Below, piece by piece: positions 7,383-16,147 of a stretch of DNA of 64,000 nucleotides. The stretch is from Nitrosospira sp. Nl5 (GTDB lineage Bacteria > Pseudomonadota > Gammaproteobacteria > Burkholderiales > Nitrosomonadaceae). Where the stretch lies: positions 124,001 through 188,000 of the forward strand of contig NZ_FMVQ01000001.1 of assembly GCF_900102495.1 (NCBI RefSeq). The letters are read 5' to 3'. Below the pieces are notes generated by a model. The model saw nothing but the letters and a program-made list of their open reading frames with translations. It had not been told where the DNA came from and searched no databases. The position numbers and the translations under genes were made by a program. Each line of letters begins with the position of its first letter. Within the stretch, counting starts at the first letter, position 1.

Positions 7383-8549
7383 ATGGCGCACATTAACGTC
7401 GGGTCAGGAACCGCCTTACTGGTAGTGACAGTCGCCTTTCTCGGCGGCTACCTGTTCAAAGCCATCCTGCCCTGGTTTGACGAAGATATGCCGGCAGGCG
7501 CGCAGCGGTCGCAAGTGAAGGAGCCCGCAATAAGCCGCTATGCCGAAGCGCTTGCACATATTGAGCAGCGCGCGGTGTTTTCAACTCCCGTAGGAGACCT
7601 TCAAGACATGGTGGCCGCCTCTTTAAAAACGTATCTTGCGAAAAAAGATCCCTATTCGGATTTTCTGACCCGGCAAGAATATGCGAAATTCAAGGCGGCG
7701 GGCAGCGAGTATTACGTTGGCATAGGTCTTGATATTGAGAAGCGCCGCAATGGCGATATTATCTGCTACCCGCTTCCGAACGGATCCGCCGCAACGGCGG
7801 GAATCAAGCCAGGCGAGCGTCTGCTGGCGGTCGACGGCGTTTCCACCCAGGGAAAATCGCTTCCCGCCGTCGTCGCCCTGGCAATCGGCAAAGCGGGGAC
7901 TACCGTTGTGGTGGAGCTTGCGGACTCTTCCGGGAATCGCAGGCAAGTAACCGTTACCCGGTCGACAATAGCCGGTCCCGCAGTATCCGAGTATACGTTT
8001 CGCTCCGCGCGTATTATCAAATTGGCGAACTTTACGCCCAGCACCAGGCAGGAGCTCGATTATCTGGTTTCCAACTGGCACAAGCGTGATCCCATTGTCA
8101 TTGATTTGCGGGGTTGCGGCGGTGGGGATTTTTACGCGGCGGTGAATTCCGCAATGCTCTTCCTCAAGAAAGGGGAGCCAATCGTCTCGGTAAGCGGACG
8201 CTCCGGCACGCGGTCGTATTCGGCTACGGTTGCACGGCAGCCGCCCGCACAACGCGTGTTTTTGTGGCAAGACGAATTTACCGCCAGCGCTGCGGAGATA
8301 TTTATCGCCGCTTTAACAGACAATGCGCGTGGCACGTCGATCGGAAGAACAACCGCCGGAAAGGGAACCCGGCAGGACATTATTGAGCTGACGGATGGCG
8401 GCGGCGTCCTGATTTTGACGACGGGATACCTGATAACTCCCGATGGCGTACGATTTGAAGGCACGGGGCTGGCACCGATGCGCCCGGTTGCGGAGAGTAC
8501 CGATGATACGGAGGCATTCCTTCACAAAACCGCCGCCTCCATCCATTAG
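7383..8549 (+). CDS. Membrane-anchored S41 (CtpA-like) PDZ protease
   Basis: 388 residues. An N-terminal anchor (about 7-28, GTALLVVTVAFLGGYLFKAI) is followed by a helical lead, a PDZ domain (about 105-182, GIGLDIEKRRNGDIICYPLP...PGERLLAVDG) and an S41 peptidase domain. The catalytic dyad is visible as FTASAAE with Ser302 and AGKGTRQ with Lys327; their 25-residue spacing equals that of classical carboxyl-terminal processing proteases. It should cut C-terminal tails of unfolded or specific envelope proteins in the periplasm. In the middle of a kinase/FHA module it may process the lipoproteins just upstream or the VWA sensor. The target is inference; the protease family is secure. Confidence 0.88.
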   Translation: MAHINVGSGTALLVVTVAFLGGYLFKAILPWFDEDMPAGAQRSQVKEPAISRYAEALAHIEQRAVFSTPVGDLQDMVAASLKTYLAKKDPYSDFLTRQEYAKFKAAGSEYYVGIGLDIEKRRNGDIICYPLPNGSAATAGIKPGERLLAVDGVSTQGKSLPAVVALAIGKAGTTVVVELADSSGNRRQVTVTRSTIAGPAVSEYTFRSARIIKLANFTPSTRQELDYLVSNWHKRDPIVIDLRGCGGGDFYAAVNSAMLFLKKGEPIVSVSGRSGTRSYSATVARQPPAQRVFLWQDEFTASAAEIFIAALTDNARGTSIGRTTAGKGTRQDIIELTDGGGVLILTTGYLITPDGVRFEGTGLAPMRPVAESTDDTEAFLHKTAASIH

Positions 8550-8641
8550 GCCGTTAGGGCAGGATGGACCGATGGACCGCTGGTCCGTGCTTTATTACTC
8601 AGGGCGGGCCTGGCAGGTGAAATGCCAATTTGGAGTCGACT

Positions 8642-9964
8642 GTGGAAAACGATGATCTGATCGGCAAGACAATACATGGCAGCTATTTAATTACGTCCAA
8701 ACTCGGCGAGGGCGCAATGGGTCAGGTTTATCTCGCCGAGAATTCCCTGGTTCAGGACAAGAAATATGCGATAAAAGTTCTTAGGAGGGAGCTGACCCGT
8801 AGCCCGAACTTCAAGCAGCAATTTTACGAAGAGGCAGCGCACCAGGCGCAACTCTCCCATCCCAATATCGTTCAGATGTATGACTATTTTCAGGAAGGCG
8901 AAGACTATTTTCTTGTTCTCGAGTATGTCGATGGACGTTCGCTGGCCGACAGGATTGATGCCCTGGGCGGACCAATGGCCGAGAAGGAGGCCTTGCACAT
9001 CTTCAAGGGCGTCCTGGCGGGACTCAACTGTGCGCATGAGAAAGCAATCCTGCATCGGGATATCAAGGCCCCCAACGTGATGGTCGACAATAGCAACAGG
9101 GCGCTGTTGACAGACTTCGGCATCGCACGGCAGTCCGGCGGTGAAAGCGCCGCGAATATTGGGCGTGTGATTGGCACACCCGAGTACATGAGTCCCGAAC
9201 AATTCGAGAATTCGGACAAAATCGATCATAGGTCGGACGTCTATTCGGCCGGAATTCTTTTATTCGAGATGCTGACCGGCCGTTTGCCATTTAAGGATAC
9301 CTCCCGGGAAACACTTAAACAACAGCATATAGCCACTCCCACCCCCAATCCCCGCATCATCAATTCGAAGATCAAAAAACCTCTCGCCAACATCGTATTG
9401 AAGGCAACACAGAAGGATCCGGGTGACCGGTTTCAAGGCTGCCTCGCCTTTCTCAAGGCGATTGAGTACTACGAGCGCGGCAGGAACTGGAAAATCTGGG
9501 GACTGAGCCTATCCATCATCCTGGCAGCGGGGATTTGGTATTTTGTACAGAACTTGAAAGCGGTGCGCAGCTTGGCAAGCTTGGCAACCGATAATTATGC
9601 GTTGTTATGTCGAGAGGCCGAAACATTGAAACGAAAGGAAACAGGTTTGCGCATTGCGGCGGAATCGGGCGATGCGGAAATGGTGGAAGCGTTTTCGAAA
9701 CACGTGTCGGACCACAATGCGAATATCGAGAAATTTCTAGGGGATTATGCCAGCGCCTTCCGTGAATTATCGACATTCAGAGGTAGCACCGCGCATAAGG
9801 TATTTAGCGAGCGGGAGCAAATCGACGTGCGGACGAGATACGAGCAGGCCGATGAATCGGAACGGGCAAAATTCTGGCAATTAACCGGCGACGATTACGA
9901 ACAATTCACGACTACCGGACAAAGCCCCGACAGGGGAAGGATGCTGGAAAAGTGTCCGCCTTAG
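8642..9964 (+). CDS. Transmembrane serine/threonine protein kinase
   Basis: 440 residues from GTG 8642, which follows GGAG by seven bases; a TTG at 8630 is the alternative. It is a Hanks-type kinase with all key motifs: GEGAMG glycine loop (about 22-27), YAIKVL lysine (about 44), HRDIKAPN catalytic loop (His138-Asp140), DFG (Asp158), GTPEYMSPEQ and SDVYSAGILLFEMLTG. One membrane span follows (about 285-303, IWGLSLSIILAAGIWYFVQ). The 135-residue outer domain is helical and charged and has no PASTA repeats. It very likely phosphorylates the FHA proteins encoded upstream and is opposed by the PP2C enzyme. It closes the signalling gene set, with the outer domain as a probable envelope sensor. Confidence 0.92.
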   Translation: MENDDLIGKTIHGSYLITSKLGEGAMGQVYLAENSLVQDKKYAIKVLRRELTRSPNFKQQFYEEAAHQAQLSHPNIVQMYDYFQEGEDYFLVLEYVDGRSLADRIDALGGPMAEKEALHIFKGVLAGLNCAHEKAILHRDIKAPNVMVDNSNRALLTDFGIARQSGGESAANIGRVIGTPEYMSPEQFENSDKIDHRSDVYSAGILLFEMLTGRLPFKDTSRETLKQQHIATPTPNPRIINSKIKKPLANIVLKATQKDPGDRFQGCLAFLKAIEYYERGRNWKIWGLSLSIILAAGIWYFVQNLKAVRSLASLATDNYALLCREAETLKRKETGLRIAAESGDAEMVEAFSKHVSDHNANIEKFLGDYASAFRELSTFRGSTAHKVFSEREQIDVRTRYEQADESERAKFWQLTGDDYEQFTTTGQSPDRGRMLEKCPP

Positions 9965-10101
9965 CCTGGTATTCTCGGCGCAATCCATGCATTTTTTTTG
10001 GCGATTGGAGAAAGAGAGAGCGGTAAAACTGGTTTATCCCTCGCAATCTGGCGAAATACCCGCCTTGACGAGGGTTGCTGTTCTAAAAAGGAGATCCGAA
10101 A

Positions 10102-10494
10102 ATGGAACTACGGGTGGAAAGGACAGATTTTTCTGAAAATAGTACGATTGGCAAGCTATACGTGGATGATCAGTTTGAATGCTACACTTTGGAAGACAAG
10201 GTCAGGCCGGTCAAGATCAAGGGGAAGACAGCTATTCCCACGGGGCGCTATGAGGTCATTATTAACCACTCGCAGCGATTTAATCGCCCGCTTCCGCTTT
10301 TTCTGGATGTACCCGACTTCGTGGGAGTTCGAATACATCCCGGCAATACAGCAGCGGATACAGAGGGATGTATCCTGGTAGGCGAGACGAAAGAAGAAGG
10401 ATTCATAGGTCAAAGTAAACCGGCTTTTGAACGGCTTTTCGATAAATTGAAGGCCGCTTCCGAGACCGAGAAGATATTCATAGAGATAGGATAG
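10102..10494 (+). CDS. DUF5675 family protein
   Basis: 130 residues with an excellent AAGGAGAT ribosome-binding site before ATG 10102. The sequence has the DUF5675 pattern: TIGKLYVDDQFECYTLED, then IPTGRYEVIINHS, FLDVPDFVGVRIHPGN, and TEGCILVG near residues 88-95. The His-Pro-Gly-Asn and Gly-Cys-Ile-Leu-Val-Gly motifs resemble the active-site area of peptidoglycan L,D-transpeptidase-like folds. The family is common in phage and tail-like loci and may act on cell wall, but its reaction is not established. It sits 137 bases after the kinase gene and 12 bases before an exported protein, so it may be an effector or accessory of the same locus. Confidence 0.75.
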   Translation: MELRVERTDFSENSTIGKLYVDDQFECYTLEDKVRPVKIKGKTAIPTGRYEVIINHSQRFNRPLPLFLDVPDFVGVRIHPGNTAADTEGCILVGETKEEGFIGQSKPAFERLFDKLKAASETEKIFIEIG

Positions 10495-10506
10495 CGGCAT
10501 CTGGTA

Positions 10507-11070
10507 ATGTTGAGCCTCCTGAAAATACTGCGCTCCGGTTTCGCCGTTATATTGATCTTCGTGCCCCTTGTGCTGTTCATGCACCTGGATGCGTTTGCGC
10601 AAACGAAAGCGGAAGCGATTCCGTTCATGCATGAGAAAACATATCTCTTGCCGTCCGGCAAGAGCGTCGCCATCAAGTTTCGGGAGCGCCCATGCGAGAG
10701 TGCCGGGAGCAGGGGGTGCAGCGAAGCCGACGCGGGGACGTGGGGCACGGACGGAGGCGTTCCACGGTTCCTTACCGAAGTATTCCTGGTTTCCATCGAC
10801 GGCAGGGAATTCGTCATTCCCGAGAAATTCTACAAGGATTTGACCAACACTTATCACTTGAATGCCTTTGAACAAAAGACGCGCGTTATTATCGAACTCA
10901 AGGGTGGGGAAGCCGCGGGCGCTTACACCGCACGTTTTACGCTTGGCGGGACATGCGGATTCGAGCGAAAGGTCTGTGGGGAGGTTTGCGGGGAAATCTG
11001 GGAGCGGACCACCTGGTACAACGCATTCGCCTATGAAGCAGAAGCGGGATGCGAGAGTGGAATTCAATGA
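10507..11070 (+). CDS. Cysteine-rich exported protein of unknown function
   Basis: 187 residues. The N-terminus (LRSGFAVILIFVPLVLFMHLDAFAQ) is a signal peptide with a likely cut after AFA (about residue 31). The mature part contains paired cysteines (RPCESAGSRGCSE; GTCGFERKVCGEVCGE; AGCES), suggesting several disulfides in the periplasm or outside. The strand-rich pattern (RFLTEVFLVSIDGREFVIPEKFY) suggests a beta fold. No family recognised. It starts 12 bases after the DUF5675 gene and is probably co-transcribed. A pairing of a possible wall-active protein with a secreted disulfide-rich partner is conceivable (for example effector and inhibitor), but that is speculation. Confidence 0.6.
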   Translation: MLSLLKILRSGFAVILIFVPLVLFMHLDAFAQTKAEAIPFMHEKTYLLPSGKSVAIKFRERPCESAGSRGCSEADAGTWGTDGGVPRFLTEVFLVSIDGREFVIPEKFYKDLTNTYHLNAFEQKTRVIIELKGGEAAGAYTARFTLGGTCGFERKVCGEVCGEIWERTTWYNAFAYEAEAGCESGIQ

Positions 11071-11100
11071 GTTCCGGCGAAACCCCGCGAAGGAGAATAG

Positions 11101-11817
11101 ATGACTTCCATACTCGACGCGATTTCGCGCGCCTTTCGCGATTTATTCCGTTTTCAGGTATTGTGGATCGTCGTCTGGCCAATCCTGGCGGCAACGCTGC
11201 TGTGGGTGATTTTAGGTGTGGCTTTCTGGAGCAGTTTTTCAGGGTGGATCGCAAGCGGTCTGACGGCCATTGGCATCCAGGAGTGGCTCGAAGGCGTGGA
11301 ACCAAGATGGATTGCATACGGTATTCAGGGCGTGGCGCATCTCATTCTTTTTGTGCCGCTGGTTTTTGTTACCGCGCTGGTGATTACCGCGCTGTTCGCT
11401 ATGCCTGCCCTGGTTCATCTGGTGGCCAACCGTGATTATCCGCAACTTAAACGTGAAAACGGCGGTGGCGTTGCCGGTAGTCTACTCAATGCATTGCTTG
11501 CCATCGGAATTTTTATCGCTATATGGCTGGTTACGCTTCCCTTGTGGTTAATCGGCGCGGGTGTGGTCATTCCGTTTGTTGCCGTGGCGTATCTGAATCA
11601 GCGGCTGTTTCGTTATGATGCGCTGGCGGAGCATGCCAGCCGTGAAGAAATGCAGGTGTTATTTTCGGCCTGGCGGTCATCGCTGTGGGGCCTTGGGCTG
11701 CTGACCGGCCTGATACAATTTATACCGCTTTTGAATTTGTTCGCGCCGGTGCTGGCGGCGCTGGCTTTCATTCATTTCGGCCTGGCGCGCCTGACTGAAT
11801 TGCGTCACGCGCCGTAA
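11101..11817 (+). CDS. EI24 / CysZ-like inner-membrane protein
   Basis: 238 residues, ATG at 11101 after GGAGAAT. The pattern is that of the EI24 family: an amphipathic start (MTSILDAISRAFRDLFRFQVLWIVVWP), four or more membrane spans (for example ILAATLLWVILGVAFW, GVAHLILFVPLVFVTALVITALFAM, LLNALLAIGIFIAIWLVTLPLWLIGAGVVIPFVAVAYLNQRLF), and a last span LLTGLIQFIPLLNLFAPVLAALAFIHF. Family relatives include the sulfate permease CysZ. Betaproteobacterial members are usually annotated only as EI24 domain proteins. Transport of an anion is possible; the substrate cannot be inferred. Confidence 0.8.
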   Translation: MTSILDAISRAFRDLFRFQVLWIVVWPILAATLLWVILGVAFWSSFSGWIASGLTAIGIQEWLEGVEPRWIAYGIQGVAHLILFVPLVFVTALVITALFAMPALVHLVANRDYPQLKRENGGGVAGSLLNALLAIGIFIAIWLVTLPLWLIGAGVVIPFVAVAYLNQRLFRYDALAEHASREEMQVLFSAWRSSLWGLGLLTGLIQFIPLLNLFAPVLAALAFIHFGLARLTELRHAP

Positions 11818-12010
11818 ATGGAAAAATGGCAGGACCCCGGACTTAGCCGATTCGCATTTCGCCGCTTTTGATGTCGTTGTCGCCAATGCGGCATCTTTAT
11901 GTCCCCTGGCTTATAAATTTCAGCCTGTTATGTAACAATACTTGTGAGGCGTTATACTGGCGCTACATTGAGCGCTACACTGAAGCGCTAAACCGGGGGA
12001 GGAAATGTCC

Positions 12011-13765
12011 ATGCGATTCCGCACGCTTCGTTTTATGACGTTGGGATTGGCGGCAATGGTCGGCGGCATTATCGCGACGGCTGCATTTGCCCAGGCGGCC
12101 GAGACCGGCAACGGCGGTTCTTCCACGGTATCCGGAGCTGCGCATAAGCATTCAGTCGGGCCGCATCAGGCAAATCAGGATAAGCAAGCGTCACCCAGAC
12201 TGCTGAACCTGGGTCCACATACATTTCCGGTCAGCACGCAGAACAAATTAGCACAGCAATACATCAATCAGGGCCTGAACCTCTCATACGCGTTTAATCA
12301 TGCCGAGGCAGGCCGCGCATTCCGCGAAGCGGCACGGCTCGACCCGTCTCTTGCCATGGCGTATTGGGGCCAGGCGCTTGTGCTCGGTCCCAACATCAAC
12401 GCGCCAATGGATCCGGAAGACGAGGCGCCGGCTCTGGAGTTGGTGCAAAAAGCCGCCTCGCTCGCGGCGAAGGCATCACCGCGCGAGCGTGCGATGATCG
12501 GCGCGCTTGAAAAGCGCTACACGGGGAATGCCGAGCAGCGTAAGGCGAACGACAAGGCTTATGCGGATGCAATGCGGGAAGCGCACGCGCGCTTTCCGGA
12601 CGATCTCGACATCGCGATGCTCTATGTCGAATCGGTAATGGACCTTAACGCCTGGGGCTATTGGATGCGGGATGGTTATCCGCTGGAAGGAACCGAGCAA
12701 ATCGTCGCGCTTACCGAAGAGGTAATGCGGCGCAATCCGAAACATCCTGGCGCGGTGCATATGTATATTCACCTCATCGAGCCGACGAATACTCCCGAGC
12801 GGGCGGAAAAGGCGGCTGATACCCTGCTTACGCTGATGCCCGCGGCAGGGCATGCGGTGCATATGCCGTCCCACATTTATCAGCGCGTGGGCCGCTATGC
12901 CGATTCGATAAAGAGTAACCAGCTCGCCATCGCGGCTGACGAGGAATACCTCGCACACCGCCACGCGCAGGGTATGTACCCGATTATGTACTACCCCCAC
13001 AACATTCATTTCCTCTGGTTCGCGGCCACTTCGGACGGCCAAAGCAAGCTTGCGATCGAATCGGCGCGAAGCGTGGCCAGCCAAGTAAACGACGCGCTTC
13101 TGCGGGAAGTGCCGGCGGCGGCGGCGTTCCGTGCCGTGCCGTATTGGGCGCTTGCGCGGTTCGGAAAGTGGAACGAGCTCCTCCAGGAACCAGCGCCGCC
13201 GTCCACGAACGCCTTCTTGAAAGGAGGCTGGCATTATGCACGCGGCCTGGCGTTTGTTGCCACGGGGCAATTGCAGCAAGCCGAGCAGGAGCTGGCGGCA
13301 CTGCGCGAGATCATGAAGAATGGGTCGCTGGATTGGCAGCTTATGTCGCCAAATACTGCGCGCGGTGTGCTGAGTATTGGTCCCGAAGTGCTTGCCGGCG
13401 AGATCGCGGCCGCTCGTGGACAGTTCGATTCCGCCATCGCGCACCTTGAACGGGCAGTCCGCCTTGAGGATGGCCTGATTTACACGGAGCCGGCGGAATG
13501 GCAGTCTCCCCCAAGACTGGCACTGGGCGCGATCCTGATGGAGTCCGGACGCCCCGCCGAAGCGGAGACCGTGTATTGGGAAGATCTGCGGAGGAACCGC
13601 AACAACGGCTGGGCGCTTTACGGCCTATTGCAGGCGTTACGTGCGCAGAAGAAGGATGACCGGGCCCCGCTGATCGAGGCGCGTTTTAAGAAGGCATGGG
13701 AGCGCGCCGATGTGGCCCTCAATGCTTCGCGCTTCGGATGTATTGCGGCACCCCGGCAGGAATAG
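12011..13765 (+). CDS. Exported tetratricopeptide-repeat protein
   Basis: 584 residues. ATG 12011 is chosen because GGAGG lies eight bases upstream; ATG 12005 is only two bases from it. A signal peptide (RFMTLGLAAMVGGIIATAAFAQAAE) is followed by a TPR-type architecture: the first clear unit is INQGLNLSYAFNHAEAGRAFREAARLDPSLAMAYWGQA, and later helices such as ATGQLQQAEQELAALREIM and GQFDSAIAHLERAVRLEDG complete a helical solenoid. Conserved stretches such as HMYIHLIEPTNTPERAEKAADTL and HAVHMPSHIYQRVGRYADSI are typical of a widespread but uncharacterised TPR family. It is probably a periplasmic protein-interaction scaffold. Three AGCGCT-containing repeats (about 11959-11990) precede it and might be a regulatory site. 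Confidence 0.8.
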   Translation: MRFRTLRFMTLGLAAMVGGIIATAAFAQAAETGNGGSSTVSGAAHKHSVGPHQANQDKQASPRLLNLGPHTFPVSTQNKLAQQYINQGLNLSYAFNHAEAGRAFREAARLDPSLAMAYWGQALVLGPNINAPMDPEDEAPALELVQKAASLAAKASPRERAMIGALEKRYTGNAEQRKANDKAYADAMREAHARFPDDLDIAMLYVESVMDLNAWGYWMRDGYPLEGTEQIVALTEEVMRRNPKHPGAVHMYIHLIEPTNTPERAEKAADTLLTLMPAAGHAVHMPSHIYQRVGRYADSIKSNQLAIAADEEYLAHRHAQGMYPIMYYPHNIHFLWFAATSDGQSKLAIESARSVASQVNDALLREVPAAAAFRAVPYWALARFGKWNELLQEPAPPSTNAFLKGGWHYARGLAFVATGQLQQAEQELAALREIMKNGSLDWQLMSPNTARGVLSIGPEVLAGEIAAARGQFDSAIAHLERAVRLEDGLIYTEPAEWQSPPRLALGAILMESGRPAEAETVYWEDLRRNRNNGWALYGLLQALRAQKKDDRAPLIEARFKKAWERADVALNASRFGCIAAPRQE

Positions 13766-13799
13766 TTCCCCCCATCGCCAACGGCGGAGCCTTTTTGCA

Positions 13800-14357
13800 A
13801 TGGACGAACCCCTGATTTGCACGATCGGACATTCAACCCATCCATTGGACGAATTTGTCAGCCTGTTGAAAACGAACGAAGTCACGCACGTCCTCGACGT
13901 GCGAACCGTGCCGCGTTCCCGGCAAAATCCTCAGTTCAACAAGGAAACATTGCCAGATGCCCTCCGAACCGAGGGCATCAAATACACCCACCTGCCTGGG
14001 CTAGGCGGGCTGCGGCATGCCCACAAGGATTCGATCAACGGCGGCTGGCGCAACGCGTCTTTTCGCGGATATGCGGATTATATGCAGACACCGGAATTTG
14101 CCGTTAACGTGCGGGACGTCATGGAGCTTGCGGCGCACGAACGCTGTGCGCTGATGTGCGCCGAAGCGGTCCCGTGGCGCTGTCATCGCTCGCTGATCGC
14201 CGATGCGCTTACCGCGCGCGGGGCGCGGGTGGAAGATATTATCAATACGCGGGGGCGCAGGCTGCATTTGATGACGCCGTGGGCACGAACGGATGGGTTG
14301 AAGATCAGCTATCCGCCGGAAGCGATGGACGCCGTTGCTGGCAAGCAAATTCAATAA
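13800..14357 (+). CDS. DUF488 family protein
   Basis: 185 residues from ATG 13800, with GGAG ten bases upstream. The opening (ICTIGHSTHPLDEFVSLLKTNEVTHVLDVRTVPRSRQNPQFN) is the DUF488 signature, as are LPGLGGLR and the CALMCAEAVPWRCHRSLIADAL segment with conserved cysteines and the Cys-His pair. The family is widespread and related to DNA/RNA-acting or NAD-linked enzymes, but no reaction is established. The gene follows the TPR gene by 34 bases in the same direction and may be co-transcribed. Confidence 0.88.
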   Translation: MDEPLICTIGHSTHPLDEFVSLLKTNEVTHVLDVRTVPRSRQNPQFNKETLPDALRTEGIKYTHLPGLGGLRHAHKDSINGGWRNASFRGYADYMQTPEFAVNVRDVMELAAHERCALMCAEAVPWRCHRSLIADALTARGARVEDIINTRGRRLHLMTPWARTDGLKISYPPEAMDAVAGKQIQ

Positions 14358-14456
14358 ACGGGAGATTGCCGGTTCCATCCTGATGGATTTAAGCGCAAGC
14401 TAGCACCACTAGGCACCTTATAGATGGGCATCTTAAATAGCAATAGAAGGAGCGCA

Positions 14457-14822
14457 ATGATTATGAAAATCTTCTGGATAGCATCGTTCGCCCTTGCCGC
14501 AGTGGGTTCACAGCCGCTCATGGCATATGACGAAACGTTACTGAGACCGTATGGGCATGAACATGTTCAGCCCCGGCAACGAGGAAAGGAAAATAGCCAG
14601 CCGAAGCCATGGGAAACGAGGCCGTGGGAGCAGCAGAAAGCCACGGACGAGGGCCCGGCAGGGAAAAAAACACAAAAGGAGCGGTTTGAGCAACAAATGG
14701 AAAAACGTGGGCTTCGCAACCAGAATGACGTGAAGCAGCCTCAGGGCAAATGGGAGAACAAATGGGAGAAGCACCGGACGGAAGGCGAGCGGTTCAACCG
14801 CTCAGGATTGCCGCCGAGGTAA
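14457..14822 (+). CDS. Small exported, charged protein
   Basis: 121 residues from ATG 14457, after GAAGGAG. The N-terminus (MKIFWIASFALAAVGSQPLMAYDE) is a signal peptide with a cut near LMA. The mature chain is hydrophilic and rich in Lys, Glu, Gln, Arg, Trp and Pro (PWETRPWEQQKATDE, GKWENKWEKHRTEGER) and looks intrinsically disordered. No family recognised. It stands alone between DUF488 and rmuC; the 176 bases after it contain nothing recognisable. Confidence 0.55.
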   Translation: MIMKIFWIASFALAAVGSQPLMAYDETLLRPYGHEHVQPRQRGKENSQPKPWETRPWEQQKATDEGPAGKKTQKERFEQQMEKRGLRNQNDVKQPQGKWENKWEKHRTEGERFNRSGLPPR

Positions 14823-14998
14823 TGCAGCACCTGCCGATGAGTAATCCGGCAGACGGCCGGCTGCCAGATGTATTCATACTCGGCCCCTCTGGCCTTCTCT
14901 CATATCAAAAAATTACGCAAAGGACTGTCTAAAGGACTTTCCGGAAGCCTATCCCGGTTTTCCAGGTCGTTGCATTCTCCGGTATACTTTACAGCACG

Positions 14999-16129
14999 AT
15001 GCCCGATACCCTGCTGATTATTACCGCTGCCGCCATTCTGCTTGTGACCATGGCTTTTCTTGTGATCAGGCTTGGCATGCTTTCGACGTTGGTGCGCGAG
15101 TTGTCGGCGCAGCAAGCGAGGGTAATGGAAGATAAGCACCGCGACATGCTCAAGGATTTGCATGAGGGGCTGGCAAGGCAGGGTGACCGCTTATCCGAGG
15201 CGCTCGGTAAAACTTCCGAACAGTTGCGCGGAACGGTGGAAGCGCGGTTGGACCAGATCAGCGGTCAGGTCACCGAACGTCTTGACGAAGGGTTCAAGAA
15301 AACCAACGAGACGTTTACCAGCGTGATGACGCGGCTCGCGACCATCGACGAGGCACAGAAAAAAATAGATAGTCTTACCACCAACATGGTGAGCCTGCAG
15401 GAACTTCTCGGCGACAAACGTTCGCGCGGCGCATTCGGCGAGGTGCAACTGGAAGCATTGGTGCGCAATATTTTACCCGCGGCTGCCTACACCATGCAGC
15501 ACACGCTTTCCAGCGGCAGCCGCGTTGATTGCGTGTTGCGGCTGCCGCCGCCGACAGGCATGGTGGCGGTCGATTCAAAATTCCCGCTGGAAAATTTCCA
15601 TCGCATGTTCGACCGCCATACGGATGACGCCAGCCGCGCGTTGGCCCAAAAGCAATTCAAGGCGGACGTGAAAAAACACGTGGATGATATCGCCGGCAAA
15701 TATATCCTGCCGCCGGAAACCTGTGACGGCGCGGTAATGTTCGTCCCCGCTGAAGCGGTTTTTGCCGAAATTCATGCTTATCATGCGGATGTGGTGGATT
15801 ACGCCATGCAGAAGCAGGTGTGGATAGTCTCGCCCACCACCCTGATGGCAGTGCTGAATACCGCGCGTGCGGTACTGAAGAATATGGAAACCCGCGAGCA
15901 GGTGCACATCATCAAGCACGAGCTTTCCAGGCTGGGAAAGGATTTTGCGCGCTTCGACGAGCGCATGAAAAAGCTCGCCGACCATATTCGTCTGGCTAAT
16001 CAGGATGTAGAAGACGTGCATATTTCCAGCCGCAAGATCAGCCAACGCTTTGCGCGGATTGACGCAGTGGAATTGGACGACGCTTCACAAGTGGTAAGCG
16101 ACAATGCGCTGGAATCCGGCCAGGATTGA
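14999..16129 (+). CDS. rmuC: DNA recombination protein RmuC
   Basis: 376 residues. One N-terminal membrane span (LLIITAAAILLVTMAFLVI) is followed by a coiled coil (to about 150), then the RmuC nuclease-like core: QELLGDKRSRGAFGEVQLEALVRNILP, VDSKFPLENFHRM with the catalytic Asp-x-Lys pattern, and VMFVPAEAVFAEIH, then TLMAVLNTARAV. RmuC limits recombination of inverted repeats and acts against broken or foreign DNA. The length fits the shorter RmuC types. The gene is close to mtfA (18 bases) on the same strand. Confidence 0.92.
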   Translation: MPDTLLIITAAAILLVTMAFLVIRLGMLSTLVRELSAQQARVMEDKHRDMLKDLHEGLARQGDRLSEALGKTSEQLRGTVEARLDQISGQVTERLDEGFKKTNETFTSVMTRLATIDEAQKKIDSLTTNMVSLQELLGDKRSRGAFGEVQLEALVRNILPAAAYTMQHTLSSGSRVDCVLRLPPPTGMVAVDSKFPLENFHRMFDRHTDDASRALAQKQFKADVKKHVDDIAGKYILPPETCDGAVMFVPAEAVFAEIHAYHADVVDYAMQKQVWIVSPTTLMAVLNTARAVLKNMETREQVHIIKHELSRLGKDFARFDERMKKLADHIRLANQDVEDVHISSRKISQRFARIDAVELDDASQVVSDNALESGQD

Positions 16130-16147
16130 TTCCGATTCTGAAGCGGC

